Part shown: positions 17,404 to 26,093 of the stretch, one piece after another
How the letters are laid out: every line of letters begins with the position of its first letter
Numbering within the stretch: the stretch's first letter is position 1
Origin: Gemmatimonas aurantiaca T-27
GTDB taxonomy: Bacteria > Gemmatimonadota > Gemmatimonadetes > Gemmatimonadales > Gemmatimonadaceae
DNA: 64,000 nucleotides
Assembly: GCF_000010305.1 (NCBI RefSeq)
Contig: NC_012489.1
Coordinates: 1,302,001-1,366,000, forward strand
Direction: 5' to 3'
Notes under the pieces: generated by a model
What the model saw: the letters and a program-made list of their open reading frames with translations, nothing else
What the model was told of the DNA's origin: nothing
Database searches by the model: none
Position numbers and translations under genes: made by a program

Positions 17404-18825
17404 ATGACCGATTCGACGACATCCCCGGCTTCGCTGTTTGGCGGCGCCGTGAGCGTGGCCGATGGCCGCGTGCAGGTGCGAGACGCTGCGGCGCTGCAGA
17501 GCGCGCATCTCGACGCGCTGGTACAGCAGGCCGTCTTTGGCGCCACCGAAGGTGAGCGTGACTATGCGCGCTGGCTGATCTGGGAGATCGGACAGGCGGT
17601 GGGCGTGCGCGCCGCCTCCATCCACGATCTCTACATTGCGCGTGGCGAAGGCAAGTGTGCCGGATTCACGGTGCCGGCCATCAACGTGCGTGCACTGGCC
17701 TACGATACGGCCCGCTCCATCTTCCGCACGGCGAAGCAGATGGATGCCGGCGCGTTCCTGCTCGAGATCGCGCGGTCGGAGATTGCCTACACGGAACAGC
17801 GTCCCGCCGAATATGTGGCGGTGATGTTGGCCGCCGCCCTGCGGGAAGGTTTCCGTGGCCCGGTGTTCATCCAGGGCGATCACTTCCAGGTGAACCACAA
17901 GAAGTACGCCGTCGATCCGGTCACGGAAGTGAACGCGGTGAAGGCCCTCGTCACCGAGGCGGTTGCGGCGGGCTTCTACAACATCGACGTCGATACGTCG
18001 ACCCTGGTGGATCTGTCGAAGCCCAACCTCGACGAACAGCAGCGCCTCAACTACGAAGTGTGCGTGGATATCACGCGCTTCGTGCGCGATGCGGAGCCGG
18101 AAGGCGTGACCATCTCGATCGGTGGTGAGATCGGTGAAGTGGGCACGGAGAACAGCACGCCGGCCGAGCTCGAAGCGTTCATGGACGGCTTCAACCGTAC
18201 GCTGGCGGCGCAGGCGCCCGGCACGGCGGGATTGTCCAAGATCTCGGTGCAGTCGGGCACGTCGCACGGTGGTGTGGTGCTGGCCGACGGATCCATTGCC
18301 GACGTGGCGCTCGATCTCGATACGCTGGGCACGCTGTCCAAGATGGCACGTGATCGGTATCAGATGGCCGGTGCGGTGCAGCACGGTGCGTCCACGTTGC
18401 CGGATGGCGCGTTCAACAACTTCCCGCGTGTGGAAACGGCCGAGATTCATCTCGCGACGAACTTCCAGAACATCATGTACGATCACATTCCCGCGTCACT
18501 GCGTGAGGAGATCTACGCGTGGCTCGATGTGAACGCGAAGGATGAGCGGAAGGAAAAGGACAGCAACGAGCAGTTCTATTACAAGACGCGCAAGAAAGCG
18601 ATCGGCCCCTTCAAGAAGAAGTTGTGGGCGTTGCCGGCCGATGTGCGTCAGGCGCTTGGTGCGGCCTATGATGCGAAGTTCACGTTCCTGTTCACGCAAC
18701 TCGCCATCGGTGGCACGCGTCAGTATGTCGAGCAGTTCGTGAACGCACCGGTATTGCATCGCCCGCTGCCTGATGGCGCCTCGACGATCGTCGCGGCACC
18801 GGACGACGCGGATCTTTCGGACTGA
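17404..18825 (+). CDS. fba: Class II fructose-bisphosphate aldolase family protein
   Basis: The 474-residue product belongs to the zinc-dependent class II aldolase superfamily: GFTVPAINVRA near the N-terminus, the metal/catalytic stretch FIQGDHFQVN (about 157-166), the glutamate region GGEIGEVGTEN and the phosphate-binding VQSGTSHGG. It is longer than the E. coli enzyme (359 residues), with a C-terminal extension rich in Lys (about 375-420). Context with pgi, pyk and tal argues for fructose 1,6-bisphosphate cleavage or condensation. A tagatose-bisphosphate or other ketose substrate cannot be excluded. No Shine-Dalgarno is obvious before the ATG at 17404. Confidence 0.87.
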   Translation: MTDSTTSPASLFGGAVSVADGRVQVRDAAALQSAHLDALVQQAVFGATEGERDYARWLIWEIGQAVGVRAASIHDLYIARGEGKCAGFTVPAINVRALAYDTARSIFRTAKQMDAGAFLLEIARSEIAYTEQRPAEYVAVMLAAALREGFRGPVFIQGDHFQVNHKKYAVDPVTEVNAVKALVTEAVAAGFYNIDVDTSTLVDLSKPNLDEQQRLNYEVCVDITRFVRDAEPEGVTISIGGEIGEVGTENSTPAELEAFMDGFNRTLAAQAPGTAGLSKISVQSGTSHGGVVLADGSIADVALDLDTLGTLSKMARDRYQMAGAVQHGASTLPDGAFNNFPRVETAEIHLATNFQNIMYDHIPASLREEIYAWLDVNAKDERKEKDSNEQFYYKTRKKAIGPFKKKLWALPADVRQALGAAYDAKFTFLFTQLAIGGTRQYVEQFVNAPVLHRPLPDGASTIVAAPDDADLSD

Positions 18826-18921
18826 CGCTCGGTACGCAGTACGGGACACGGGCATCGGCGACTGGGCCGATGTCCGCCCCGGACTGCCGGCGCTGCCGTC
18901 ACCACCTGGAGGTATTTCAAC

Positions 18922-19416
18922 ATGGCCCGTGGATACGACGACGATCGCGTAGTCGTCATCGAGCGTGACGAGAGCAGCAACGGCATTGGGATGTTGCTGC
19001 TCGGACTGGCAGTGGGTGCCGGTGCCGCGCTGCTGTTCGCTCCGGCGAGCGGTCAGGAGACGCGTGAACGGATTTCCCGCGAGGCCCGCCGCGCGGGTCG
19101 TCGTGTGCGCGACCTCACAGACGAATTCGGCGAAAAGGTTGCCGATTCGGTGGAGCGTGCCCGCTCATCGGTCGATGATCGGGTGACTCGTGCCCGTTCG
19201 GCGGTGCAAACGCGCGTCGATGCGGTGAACGAAGCGGTGGACGCCGGCCGTGAAGCCGCCGCGCAGGCTCGGGTGGATCTCGAGCAGGCGGTGGCGGACA
19301 CCAAGCGTGCGTATACGGACGGCCGTCGCGCGTACAACGATCGGGTGCGGCGCCACGCCGATGACCTGACACCGAATGCGGACCAGCGCGCTGACGAGAA
19401 TCCGACAGAAGGCTGA
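18922..19416 (+). CDS. YtxH-domain membrane protein
   Basis: The 164-residue product has one short hydrophobic segment (about 22-43, GIGMLLLGLAVGAGAALLFAPASG) followed by the YtxH signature GQETRERISREARR and a long charged, Ala-rich helix. The latter resembles late-embryogenesis or apolipoprotein-like repeats (about 50-140). YtxH proteins are general-stress membrane proteins of unknown mechanism. A strong Shine-Dalgarno (GGAGG) precedes the ATG. The gene overlaps the next one by 41 bases in another frame, so the two are probably cotranslated. Confidence 0.82.
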   Translation: MARGYDDDRVVVIERDESSNGIGMLLLGLAVGAGAALLFAPASGQETRERISREARRAGRRVRDLTDEFGEKVADSVERARSSVDDRVTRARSAVQTRVDAVNEAVDAGREAAAQARVDLEQAVADTKRAYTDGRRAYNDRVRRHADDLTPNADQRADENPTEG

Positions 19417-20377
19417 GAGCTGGTGGGACATTGCCCGCCGCGTCTGGCAACAGAGCGCGGAGGACAATGTCCCATTCCTCGCGGGTGGGCTGGCATTCAA
19501 TATCCTGCTCGCGCTGGTCCCGTTTGTCCTGCTGCTCATTGGCGGCCTCTCGTTTCTGCTGGGCAACCAGCCAGCCGAAGCGGTGGACACGGTCACGTCG
19601 TTGGTGGGGCGATTACTCCCCAACGGATCCAATGCGGCTGATGCGCTCCTGCGTGGTGTCATCAGCGATGTGCTCGAAACACGCGGCGCCGTCACGTTGT
19701 ACTCCGCGATCGGCTTTGCGTGGTTCTCCACGCGCCTCTTCGGCTCGTTGCGCAGTGTGCTTGCGCTCACGTTCGACGGCTCCGATCGCAGCATTGTGGC
19801 CGGCAAGCTGTTCGACCTGCTGGCCACCGCCGTCGCCACGCTGGCCGTGGTGGTGTACGTCGTATTCAGCGCGTATCTCGATCTCGCCACGACGCGCGGG
19901 CTGACGCTGCTGCGGGAAGTGGGATTGCGGGAGTCGGCCATGGGCGGACTGGCCTACCTGATCGGTCGCGCCCTCGCGGTACTGCTGGTCTTCGCCCTGT
20001 TTTCCGCGCTGTACCGTGGACTGCCCCGAACCCGGCCGCCGGTGCGGGTGGCTTTCGTGGGCGGCGCGACGGCGGCCGTGTTGTTCGAAATCGCGCGACA
20101 CCTGTTTGCGATCGTCGTGCGCAATGCCGACCCCAGTTCGCTGTATACCGGCACCATCGCTGCCATCGTGGCCGTCGTGTTCTGGACATACTATGCAGCG
20201 TTCCTGTTTCTCATTGGTGGCGAAGTGGCGCAAGCCTACGACCTGCGTCAGCGGGAGCTGACGTTGCTCGAAGAGCCGCCGTTGCACGCCACCGTGAACC
20301 GGGTTGCCAGCACGACGCCTGCGATGACGCAGAAAGCCCAGAGCAGCAGCACGACCAAGCCCAAACCCCGTTCCTGA
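19376..20377 (+). CDS. YihY/UPF0761 family inner-membrane protein
   Basis: The 333-residue product has about six transmembrane helices (for example ALVPFVLLLIGGLSFLLG, AVATLAVVVYVVFSAYL, AVLLVFALFSALY, IAAIVAVVFWTYYAAFLFLIGG). It also has the family hallmarks DNVPFLAGGLAFNILLALVPF near the start and the RGLP motif in the fourth loop. The family was once called ribonuclease BN, but that activity belongs to another gene; its real function is unknown, with roles in envelope physiology suspected. The start overlaps the YtxH-like gene by 41 bases. The tail after 310 is a low-complexity Ser/Thr/Lys stretch. Confidence 0.88.
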   Translation: MRTSALTRIRQKAESWWDIARRVWQQSAEDNVPFLAGGLAFNILLALVPFVLLLIGGLSFLLGNQPAEAVDTVTSLVGRLLPNGSNAADALLRGVISDVLETRGAVTLYSAIGFAWFSTRLFGSLRSVLALTFDGSDRSIVAGKLFDLLATAVATLAVVVYVVFSAYLDLATTRGLTLLREVGLRESAMGGLAYLIGRALAVLLVFALFSALYRGLPRTRPPVRVAFVGGATAAVLFEIARHLFAIVVRNADPSSLYTGTIAAIVAVVFWTYYAAFLFLIGGEVAQAYDLRQRELTLLEEPPLHATVNRVASTTPAMTQKAQSSSTTKPKPRS

Positions 20378-20384
20378 TTCTCCG

Positions 20385-21437
20385 ATGTCCCAGTCGTCCT
20401 ACATGCTCGATCTCCGCAGTGACACCGTCACGCGTCCGACCGCGGCCATGCGCCGCGCCATCGCTGATGCCGAAGTTGGCGATGATGTGCTGGAAGGCGA
20501 TCCGACGACGGCGCGACTGGAGGCCACGGTCGCGGAACTCCTGGGCAAGGAGCGGGCGCTGTTTTTTCCCAGTGGTACGATGGCCAATCAGGCGGCGGTC
20601 TGGGTGCACACGACGCCGGGCACCGAGATTCTGATCGACGCCGAAGCGCATATCGTACAGTGGGAAATCGCCGGCGCGGCCGCGCTGTGTGGTGTGCAGA
20701 TCCGACCGGTCACCGCACGTGGCGCTGTGATGCAGGCCGACGATCTGCAGGCGGCGGTGCGCATGCCGTCGATTCATGCGCCCGAGGCCTCGCTGGTGTG
20801 TCTGGAAAACACGCACAACGGGGCGGGCGGTGTCGTCACATCGCTGGCAGACATGCAAGCGCTCCGCGATGTCGCTCGACGCGCCGGATTGCCCGTGCAT
20901 CTCGATGGGGCGCGGCTCTGGAACGCGTCGGTGGCCAGTGGCGTCTCATTGGCCGAGCTGGCGAGCTGCGCCGATACGGTGATGGTGTCGTTTTCGAAGG
21001 GACTCGGGGCACCCGTGGGCGCCTGTCTGGTCGGACCGGCGGATCTCCTCACGAAGGCACATCGCGTGCGCAAGCGGCTGGGTGGTGGCATGCGGCAGAG
21101 TGGTGTGCTCGCCGCTGCGGCCTTGCATGGACTCGAATTCCATCTGGACCGTCTGGCCGACGATCACGCCGCGGCCCGGGAACTGGCCGACATCGTGGAT
21201 GGTGCCGGGGGCGCGACCGTGGTGGCGCCTGACACCAATATCGTGATGATCGATTTGCCCACTCCGCGTGCGGCCGATGTGGCGGCCCGCGCGGCAGAGC
21301 TGGGAGTGCGCATCAGCGTCTGGCACGAGCGCCGCGTGCGCGCGGTGACCCATCTCGACGCGCCGCTCGAGGCCATTCGCGAGCACGGCATCCGACTCAT
21401 GAAGGCGCTGGAAGACACCACGTCCAGACTGGATTGA
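20385..21437 (+). CDS. ltaE: Low-specificity L-threonine aldolase
   Basis: PLP-dependent enzyme that splits L-threonine or allo-threonine to glycine and acetaldehyde. The 350-residue product starts with LDLRSDTVTRPTAAMR, has the GDDVLEGDPT signature, FPSGTMANQAA, the cofactor-binding HLDGARLWNA and the Schiff-base lysine in SFSKGLGAPVG (about Lys205). Length and motifs match the fold-type I threonine aldolase family. It starts seven bases after the YihY-like gene, so it may share that transcript. It ends convergent with the toxin gene. Confidence 0.92.
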   Translation: MSQSSYMLDLRSDTVTRPTAAMRRAIADAEVGDDVLEGDPTTARLEATVAELLGKERALFFPSGTMANQAAVWVHTTPGTEILIDAEAHIVQWEIAGAAALCGVQIRPVTARGAVMQADDLQAAVRMPSIHAPEASLVCLENTHNGAGGVVTSLADMQALRDVARRAGLPVHLDGARLWNASVASGVSLAELASCADTVMVSFSKGLGAPVGACLVGPADLLTKAHRVRKRLGGGMRQSGVLAAAALHGLEFHLDRLADDHAAARELADIVDGAGGATVVAPDTNIVMIDLPTPRAADVAARAAELGVRISVWHERRVRAVTHLDAPLEAIREHGIRLMKALEDTTSRLD

Positions 21438-21486
21438 GCGGTTTTCGATCGGTCTCTCGAACCTGTTTCAGATCGCTATCGACAAT

Positions 21487-22224
21487 TCAATACGACACTG
21501 TCGGGCACGCCTTGTCCATCCATTGCGCTATTTCTGGCGGCGCATCATCGCACCGAAGATCGAAATGCTGTTTCGTGCCAATCTGGACTCGGCACACTGT
21601 GTACGCCTCTTCGGGACTTCTGCTGTTGTCGACAAAGATGGTTGCGTCTGCGATGGGGGCTGCCTGTTGCACAGCGAACTGGGTACGCGGAAACCGACTC
21701 TCCAGTTTATCAATGTCCACCGCATGACCGCCTTTGGCCACGCGAGCCAGCACTCGTCCGATCGACAAATGATGACTGCTCAACCCGACAAAGATCAGGA
21801 TCACGAAATAGCCGTGGGTTTGCATGGCCCTGATCAGGTCAATTTTCGAGTCGATTTTGCCATGGGGCTGCACAATCCACTGCGAAAAGACCGTCTCCAT
21901 CGCAAAGGGCACCGTTCTGGCCAGTGCCTGCGCCACAAAAGCCTCCACGCCCTTTTGCGCCACAACCATCCAATCCGCGTTGCGGTCCCGCAGTGATGTC
22001 GCCCAATCTGGCAACGGATCGCCCTCTGCGGCCTTCTCGGGAAGAATCGACATCATCATTCGGTCCGCATTGATCAGCGGAATCTGCAGCAAATCCGCAA
22101 GCACACCGTACCACATGGTCGACTTTCCCGAGCCGTTATGGCCGGCGAGTATCACCGCGAGCGGCTTGTTTGCCTGACTCTGAACCTGGAGCAGTGTGTC
22201 TATCGCCTGCCCCAGAGATTTCAT
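21487..22224 (-). CDS. Zeta-type toxin (P-loop kinase)
   Basis: The 245-residue product has a Walker A motif AGHNGSGKST (about 27-36), NADRMMM near 52 and METVFSQ near 109, the pattern of zeta toxins that phosphorylate UDP-N-acetylglucosamine and block wall synthesis. Some members act on other substrates, so the target is inferred. It overlaps the upstream small gene by four bases (ATGA), the usual antitoxin-toxin coupling. Base composition is visibly less GC-rich than the flanking genes, suggesting acquisition by transfer. Confidence 0.82.
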   Translation of the reverse strand: MKSLGQAIDTLLQVQSQANKPLAVILAGHNGSGKSTMWYGVLADLLQIPLINADRMMMSILPEKAAEGDPLPDWATSLRDRNADWMVVAQKGVEAFVAQALARTVPFAMETVFSQWIVQPHGKIDSKIDLIRAMQTHGYFVILIFVGLSSHHLSIGRVLARVAKGGHAVDIDKLESRFPRTQFAVQQAAPIADATIFVDNSRSPEEAYTVCRVQIGTKQHFDLRCDDAPPEIAQWMDKACPTVSY

Positions 22225-22571
22225 GGCTTCGCTCGAAAGACGCCGTTCAGAAACTGTCCCGATTCGACCTTGTTGCCAGTTTGGCGAATAACGCGATCGG
22301 GGTCTTGCGGGTCGACCCGATACAAAGGGATCCCGGGTGTCTCAGAGATGGTCACGCCCACAGTTCGAATGCCGTCTGCGGCGCGCCGCAAAGCTTGTTG
22401 CCCACGCGCCACGTTTTGTCGTCGGACGCTCTCATGCGCGCGTTCGGTAGTGATTGTGACGTCTCCCACTTTGATGCTTACAAGGGAGTCGATGGAGGTT
22501 CCCAGTGGAATCGCCTCGGTGTTTGCCGCCGATTTGCTCGGTGTTCCCTTACGCGGTTTCGGCATCTTCAT
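22221..22571 (-). CDS. Putative antitoxin of the zeta-type toxin
   Basis: The 116-residue product is basic at the N-terminus (MKMPKPRKGTPSKSA) and has a central region with VGDVTITTERAHESVRRQN that could form a helix-turn-helix or ribbon element. The C-terminus (DPDRVIRQTGNKVESGQF) is of unknown fold. It does not resemble the epsilon antitoxin. The assignment rests on its size, its place immediately upstream of the toxin, and the four-base overlap. Two in-frame ATGs exist (22571 and 22565); the first is chosen because a promoter-like TGGACA-N16-TAGATT ends seven bases before it. Confidence 0.55.
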   Translation of the reverse strand: MKMPKPRKGTPSKSAANTEAIPLGTSIDSLVSIKVGDVTITTERAHESVRRQNVARGQQALRRAADGIRTVGVTISETPGIPLYRVDPQDPDRVIRQTGNKVESGQFLNGVFRAKP

Positions 22572-22578
22572 GCTTGAA

Positions 22579-22606
22579 AATCTAGTATGAGCTGGTAGCC
22601 TGTCCA
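22579..22606 (-). promoter_or_regulatory. Promoter-like hexamers before the antitoxin gene
   Basis: On the minus strand TGGACA (22606-22601) and TAGATT (22584-22579) are 16 bases apart, and the antitoxin ATG follows seven bases later. This would give a nearly leaderless transcript for the toxin-antitoxin operon, consistent with the lack of a Shine-Dalgarno. Confidence 0.4.
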
Positions 22607-22697
22607 TATTCCGCGGAGCACCAGACAAGAAGGGGCAGGGCCGCGATGAGAGTTCCGCAGGCAGTACCAAACCGATCTACCGCTACTTAGCTTCCAA

Positions 22698-22800
22698 GGG
22701 TCCCGGGTCCCGGAGGGCGTCAGACCGCCAACTCCGTCAGGACCCCGAAGGTAGCAGCGGTACGTGGATCCTGTCGTCGCTTCGTCAGGCCCGGGGCACT
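22698..22800 (+). ncRNA. ffs: Signal recognition particle RNA (small bacterial 4.5S type)
   Basis: The conserved apical domain that binds Ffh is clear: GTCAGGACCCCGAAGGTAGC at 22736-22755 followed by AGCGGTA, close to the bacterial consensus GTCAGGnCCGGAAGGnAGCAGC. The ends pair: GTCCCGGGTCC at about 22700-22710 with the GGCCCGGGGC region at about 22788-22797, giving a hairpin of about 100 nt. A strong Rho-independent terminator follows at once. The exact ends are estimates. The RNA guides membrane-protein targeting with Ffh and FtsY. Confidence 0.9.
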
Positions 22801-22850
22801 GCGCGCGGTAAGACTCGCTCGATGAGCGGATCTGCCGCGCGCTTTTTTTT
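22801..22850 (+). terminator. Rho-independent terminator of ffs
   Basis: GCGCGCGG at 22801-22808 pairs with CCGCGCGC at 22835-22842, an inner stem CGCTC/GAGCG (22816-22828) closes the loop, and eight T follow. This is the clearest intrinsic terminator in the window and fits the 3' end of the SRP RNA. Confidence 0.85.
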
Positions 22851-22901
22851 GCCCTCATTTCATCGCCGCGCCGACGGCGCCCGGGGCTGCCGTCGGCTCG
22901 C

Positions 22902-22907
22902 TAGATT
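22902..22907 (+). promoter_or_regulatory. TAGATT -10-like element 6 bases before dnaX
   Basis: TAGATT ends six bases before the dnaX ATG at 22914, and no Shine-Dalgarno is present. A -10 at this distance predicts a leaderless mRNA. The same spacing is seen before cinA and the symporter gene. Confidence 0.4.
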
Positions 22908-22913
22908 GCCAGC

Positions 22914-24710
22914 ATGTCGCTCGCTCTCGCCCGGAAATACCGACCGCGCAACTTCGCCACGGTGGCGGTGCAGAACCACGTGGCCAACACGCTCAAGGGC
23001 GCCATTGCCCGCGGTCGCGTCGCGCACGGGTATCTGCTGTGTGGTCCGCGCGGCACCGGCAAGACCACGTTGGCCCGTGTGCTGGCCATGGCGCTCAACT
23101 GCGAGCGGCGCGGTGAGCCGGAGTTGCAGGGCGAGCCCTGCGGACATTGTGGTAGCTGCCAGCGTATCTGGAGCGGCTCGGCGTCCCTCGATGTCGTGGA
23201 GATCGACGCCGCGTCCAATCGTGGTGTCGATGATGCGCGCGAACTGCGCGAGCGGGCCATGTATGCACCGTCGGGTGACGATCGCTACAAGGTCTACATC
23301 GTCGACGAAGCGCACATGCTCACGCGCGAAGCCTGGAACGCGCTGCTCAAGATCCTCGAAGAGCCGCCGCCACGGGTGGTGTTTGTGTTCGCCACCACCG
23401 AGCCGCAGAAGATCGCCCAGCAGGCTGCGCCCATTCTTTCGCGGCTGCAGCGCTTCGATCTCAAGCGCATCGGGCCGGCCGAGATTCGCGAGCGCCTGGC
23501 AGCGGTGCTGACCGAAGAGCAGGTGGCCTTCGAGGCCGATGCGCTGGGTATGATCGCGCGTGCGGCCGACGGTGGCTTGCGTGATGCGCTCTCGCTCACC
23601 GATCAGGTGTTGTCGCTGGGCGAAAGTGCGGCCGTCACGGCTGATCGGGTGCAGACGGCCTTGGGGCTCATTCCCGACGACGAGTATCTCGCGTTGCTCG
23701 ACATGGTCGCCGAACGGCGAGCGGTCGACGTCTTCGCGACCGTGCAGCGTCTGGCCGATGCCGGCGTGGATTTTGTGCTCGTGCTTTCCGGACTGGGTGA
23801 CCTGCTGCGTGCGCAACTGGCTATCGCGCTGGGCGGTGTGCCACCGGAATTGCCGGAGCGCATGCGGGCCGCGCTCGATGAGCGCAAGCAACGTCTCGCC
23901 GCGAACGACTTGCTGCGCATGTTGCATGCCTTGCTCGAACTCGAGCCCATGTACCGGCGCAGCGGACAGCCGCAGTTGTTGCTCGAAACCTTGCTGGTGC
24001 GTTTTGCGCTGCTCGATCGCACGATCGAATTGCAGGAAGTGCTGCAGGGCTTCGGCAGTGGTGGACGGGAAGACCCGCCGTTGCGTCGCGCCGCACATGA
24101 GTCTCGTGTGGCGTCGGCGCATGCGTTGCCCCCGGCGCCGCCAGCGGTGATGGCGCCCGCACCCGCCGTGTCATCAACACAAGCGGCCGCTCAGGTGCTC
24201 GCGCAGGCAGTGCCCACGCCGCGACCGGCGACGCAGCAGGTGGCCGATGCCGCCGCCGCCGCGCAGCGGGCCGATCGTCAGGCGGCTCCCCGTGTGCCCA
24301 CCACGCCCCCCACGGTCGAACAAGTCCTCAACCAATGGCGCGCCGTGGCCGACGCCATTCGGGCCAAGGGACGCGGGATGCTCGCACAGGCCGTGGAGCG
24401 ATTGGTGCCGATCACCATCACACCGAACGGTGGGCTCACGCTGGGGTATGACCCGCTCGACGACACATTTGCCCAGGCAGCGGAAAATTCGCGCGCTGAT
24501 GTGTTGGCCGCTGTGCAGGGAATCCTGGGCGGTGTGTCGGCGGTGGCCTTCAAGCCCTACACCCCGACCATCAGCGACAAACCGGCGCGTGACACCACCG
24601 TGCGTATGACCGCACACGATGTGCAGCGCCAGCGCACCGAACAGATCGCCTCTCGCAGTCCGTTGCTCGATGCCGCCGTGAAGGCGCTCGACCTCGAACT
24701 GCTCGACTGA
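22914..24710 (+). CDS. dnaX: DNA polymerase III subunit gamma/tau
   Basis: DnaX is the clamp-loader motor that ties together the replicase. The 598-residue product has Walker A GPRGTGKTT (44-52), the zinc-binding cysteines C63, C76, C79 and C82, Walker B in VYIVDEAHML, the sensor-1 region FVFATTEPQKI and sensor 2 in DGGLRDALSL. Domain III ends near 365, and an Ala/Pro-rich linker (about 400-470) leads to a C-terminal domain that resembles a tau tail. No evident slippery A-run for a gamma frameshift was seen. It lies with ybaB and recR, a classical replication-repair neighbourhood. Confidence 0.95.
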   Translation: MSLALARKYRPRNFATVAVQNHVANTLKGAIARGRVAHGYLLCGPRGTGKTTLARVLAMALNCERRGEPELQGEPCGHCGSCQRIWSGSASLDVVEIDAASNRGVDDARELRERAMYAPSGDDRYKVYIVDEAHMLTREAWNALLKILEEPPPRVVFVFATTEPQKIAQQAAPILSRLQRFDLKRIGPAEIRERLAAVLTEEQVAFEADALGMIARAADGGLRDALSLTDQVLSLGESAAVTADRVQTALGLIPDDEYLALLDMVAERRAVDVFATVQRLADAGVDFVLVLSGLGDLLRAQLAIALGGVPPELPERMRAALDERKQRLAANDLLRMLHALLELEPMYRRSGQPQLLLETLLVRFALLDRTIELQEVLQGFGSGGREDPPLRRAAHESRVASAHALPPAPPAVMAPAPAVSSTQAAAQVLAQAVPTPRPATQQVADAAAAAQRADRQAAPRVPTTPPTVEQVLNQWRAVADAIRAKGRGMLAQAVERLVPITITPNGGLTLGYDPLDDTFAQAAENSRADVLAAVQGILGGVSAVAFKPYTPTISDKPARDTTVRMTAHDVQRQRTEQIASRSPLLDAAVKALDLELLD

Positions 24711-24762
24711 TTCCCGTCGTTCGCTCCGAACACGCTCCCCAAACCCATCACCGCTGTTTGTT

Positions 24763-25077
24763 ATGGATCTTTTCAAGATGCTGGGCCAGTTCAAGGACAT
24801 GCAGGGACGCATGCAGACCATGCAGGAAGAGATGTCGCAGCGCACCTTCAGTGCGCTGGCCGGCGGTGGCTTGGTCACGGCTGACGTCGATGGCAAGATG
24901 CAGCTCAAGCGCATCAAGCTCGATGCCTCGGTGGTGAACCCGGGTGATATCGAGATGCTCGAGGATCTCATCGTGGTGGCGGTGGCCGAAGCTCAGAAGA
25001 AGGCCGCCGATGCCATGCAGATGGAGCTGCAGAAAGTGACCGGGGGAATCGACCTCCCCTTCAAGCTGCCGTTCTGA
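24763..25077 (+). CDS. ybaB: YbaB/EbfC nucleoid-associated protein
   Basis: The 104-residue product matches the YbaB/EbfC family of small dimeric DNA-binding proteins: an N-terminal helix MLGQFKDMQGRMQTMQEEM, the beta core with GGGLVTADVDGKMQLKRIKLD, and a C-terminal helix with DLIVVAVAEAQKKAADAM ending in a Gly/Leu/Pro tail. The conserved gene order dnaX-ybaB-recR supports it. Role is nucleoid association and possibly gene regulation. Confidence 0.93.
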   Translation: MDLFKMLGQFKDMQGRMQTMQEEMSQRTFSALAGGGLVTADVDGKMQLKRIKLDASVVNPGDIEMLEDLIVVAVAEAQKKAADAMQMELQKVTGGIDLPFKLPF

Positions 25078-25115
25078 GTCGCCGCGTTGCCGTCTTTGGG
25101 TTGAGCGGGTAGGCC

Positions 25116-25715
25116 ATGTCGGTCATCGACGAACTCACGAACGAACTGGCGCGTCTGCCGGGCATTGGTCGGAAGACCGCCCTACGGCTGACGTATCATT
25201 TGCTGCGGCAGCCGGCGTCCCAATGCCGGAATCTGGCGGACGCATTGGTGGCACTCACCGAGCGTGTGCGTAGCTGTGAGCGGTGCCACAACCTCACCGA
25301 GTCCACCCTGTGCCATCTGTGCGCCGATCCGCGCCGGGATGCGGCCACGCTCTGTGTGGTGGAACAGGCCAGTGACATTGCGTCCATCGAGCGGGCCGGG
25401 GAATTCCGGGGTCTGTACCACGTGCTGGGCGGGCGCCTGTCGCCATTGGATGGCGTAGGCCCGGACGACCTGCATGTGGCGGACCTGCTGGCTCGCCTCG
25501 AGGCCGAGGGGGTACGGGAAGTGATCCTGGCCACCAACCCCTCGCTGGAAGGGGAGGCCACGGCGCTCTATGTGCAGCGTCAACTGGCAGGCTCTGCGTC
25601 GAGCCATGCGATCCGGGTGACCCGGATCGCCCGCGGGTTGCCCGTGGGCGGAGACCTTGAATATGCCGATGGTGTGACGATCGCCCAGGCGATCGCGGCC
25701 CGGCGGGAGATGTGA
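25116..25715 (+). CDS. recR: Recombination mediator RecR
   Basis: RecR works with RecF/RecO to load RecA at gaps. The 199-residue product has an N-terminal helix-hairpin-helix (ARLPGIGRKTALRLTYHLL), a four-cysteine zinc finger (C54, C57, C66, C69), a Toprim domain (CVVEQASDIASIERAGEFRGLYHVLGG region) and a Walker-B-like C-terminal part (ARGLPVGGDLEYAD). Size and order are typical. Its stop overlaps the ATG of the next small gene by one base (TGATG). Confidence 0.95.
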   Translation: MSVIDELTNELARLPGIGRKTALRLTYHLLRQPASQCRNLADALVALTERVRSCERCHNLTESTLCHLCADPRRDAATLCVVEQASDIASIERAGEFRGLYHVLGGRLSPLDGVGPDDLHVADLLARLEAEGVREVILATNPSLEGEATALYVQRQLAGSASSHAIRVTRIARGLPVGGDLEYADGVTIAQAIAARREM

Positions 25716-25993
25716 TGGGGCGTTCCAAGACGGTGGGGTGGGTGCTGGCCAGCGTGGTCATCGGGGCGGCGGTAGGGGTGCTGGGGTGGAGCGTGCAGCT
25801 CCACCGGCACCGGCGATCCCTCTTTCACCCGGCTCCACGCAAGCGATTGGCGGCACTCGGTTACCTTCGCGCCCACCCGAGCGTTGATAGTGCGAGGCTA
25901 CTCCGGGACTATCTGGCCTGGGAGTCGCATCCGCTGCTGCGGCGTCGGGCCCAAAGGGTTCTGCGACGCACCGAGCGACTGTTACGTTCTTAG
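25715..25993 (+). CDS. Small membrane-anchored protein of unknown function
   Basis: The 92-residue product has one N-terminal transmembrane helix (about 6-27, TVGWVLASVVIGAAVGVLGW) and a strongly basic cytoplasmic or periplasmic tail rich in Arg and His (HRHRRSLFHP, RRRAQRVLRRTERLL). It matches no family I know. Translation is coupled to recR by a TGATG overlap; a GTG three bases earlier is also possible. A GC-rich hairpin follows its stop. Confidence 0.6.
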   Translation: MGRSKTVGWVLASVVIGAAVGVLGWSVQLHRHRRSLFHPAPRKRLAALGYLRAHPSVDSARLLRDYLAWESHPLLRRRAQRVLRRTERLLRS

Positions 25994-25995
25994 CG

Positions 25996-26013
25996 CGGGG
26001 GCTTGGGCCCCCG
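25996..26013 (+). terminator. GC-rich hairpin after the recR-linked operon
   Basis: CGGGGGC at 25996-26002 pairs with GCCCCCG at 26007-26013 around TTGG, three bases after the stop at 25993. No T-run follows, so it is a possible but not canonical terminator of the dnaX-recR operon. Confidence 0.5.
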
Positions 26014-26026
26014 TGGTGCCGGGCCT

Positions 26027-26039
26027 GTGACGCGGTCAC
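26027..26039. promoter_or_regulatory. Dyad GTGAC-N3-GTCAC upstream of mglB
   Basis: GTGAC (26027-26031) and GTCAC (26035-26039) form a perfect dyad 54 bases before the mglB ATG. It could be an operator for the mglBA-pgsA block. The same pentamers, in the opposite order, form the dyad at 71-84. Confidence 0.25.
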
Positions 26040-26093
26040 CTGCGTGACGGTCGCCTCGGCGATCACTGCCTGAGTCTTTCGCCCATTTTGTAC

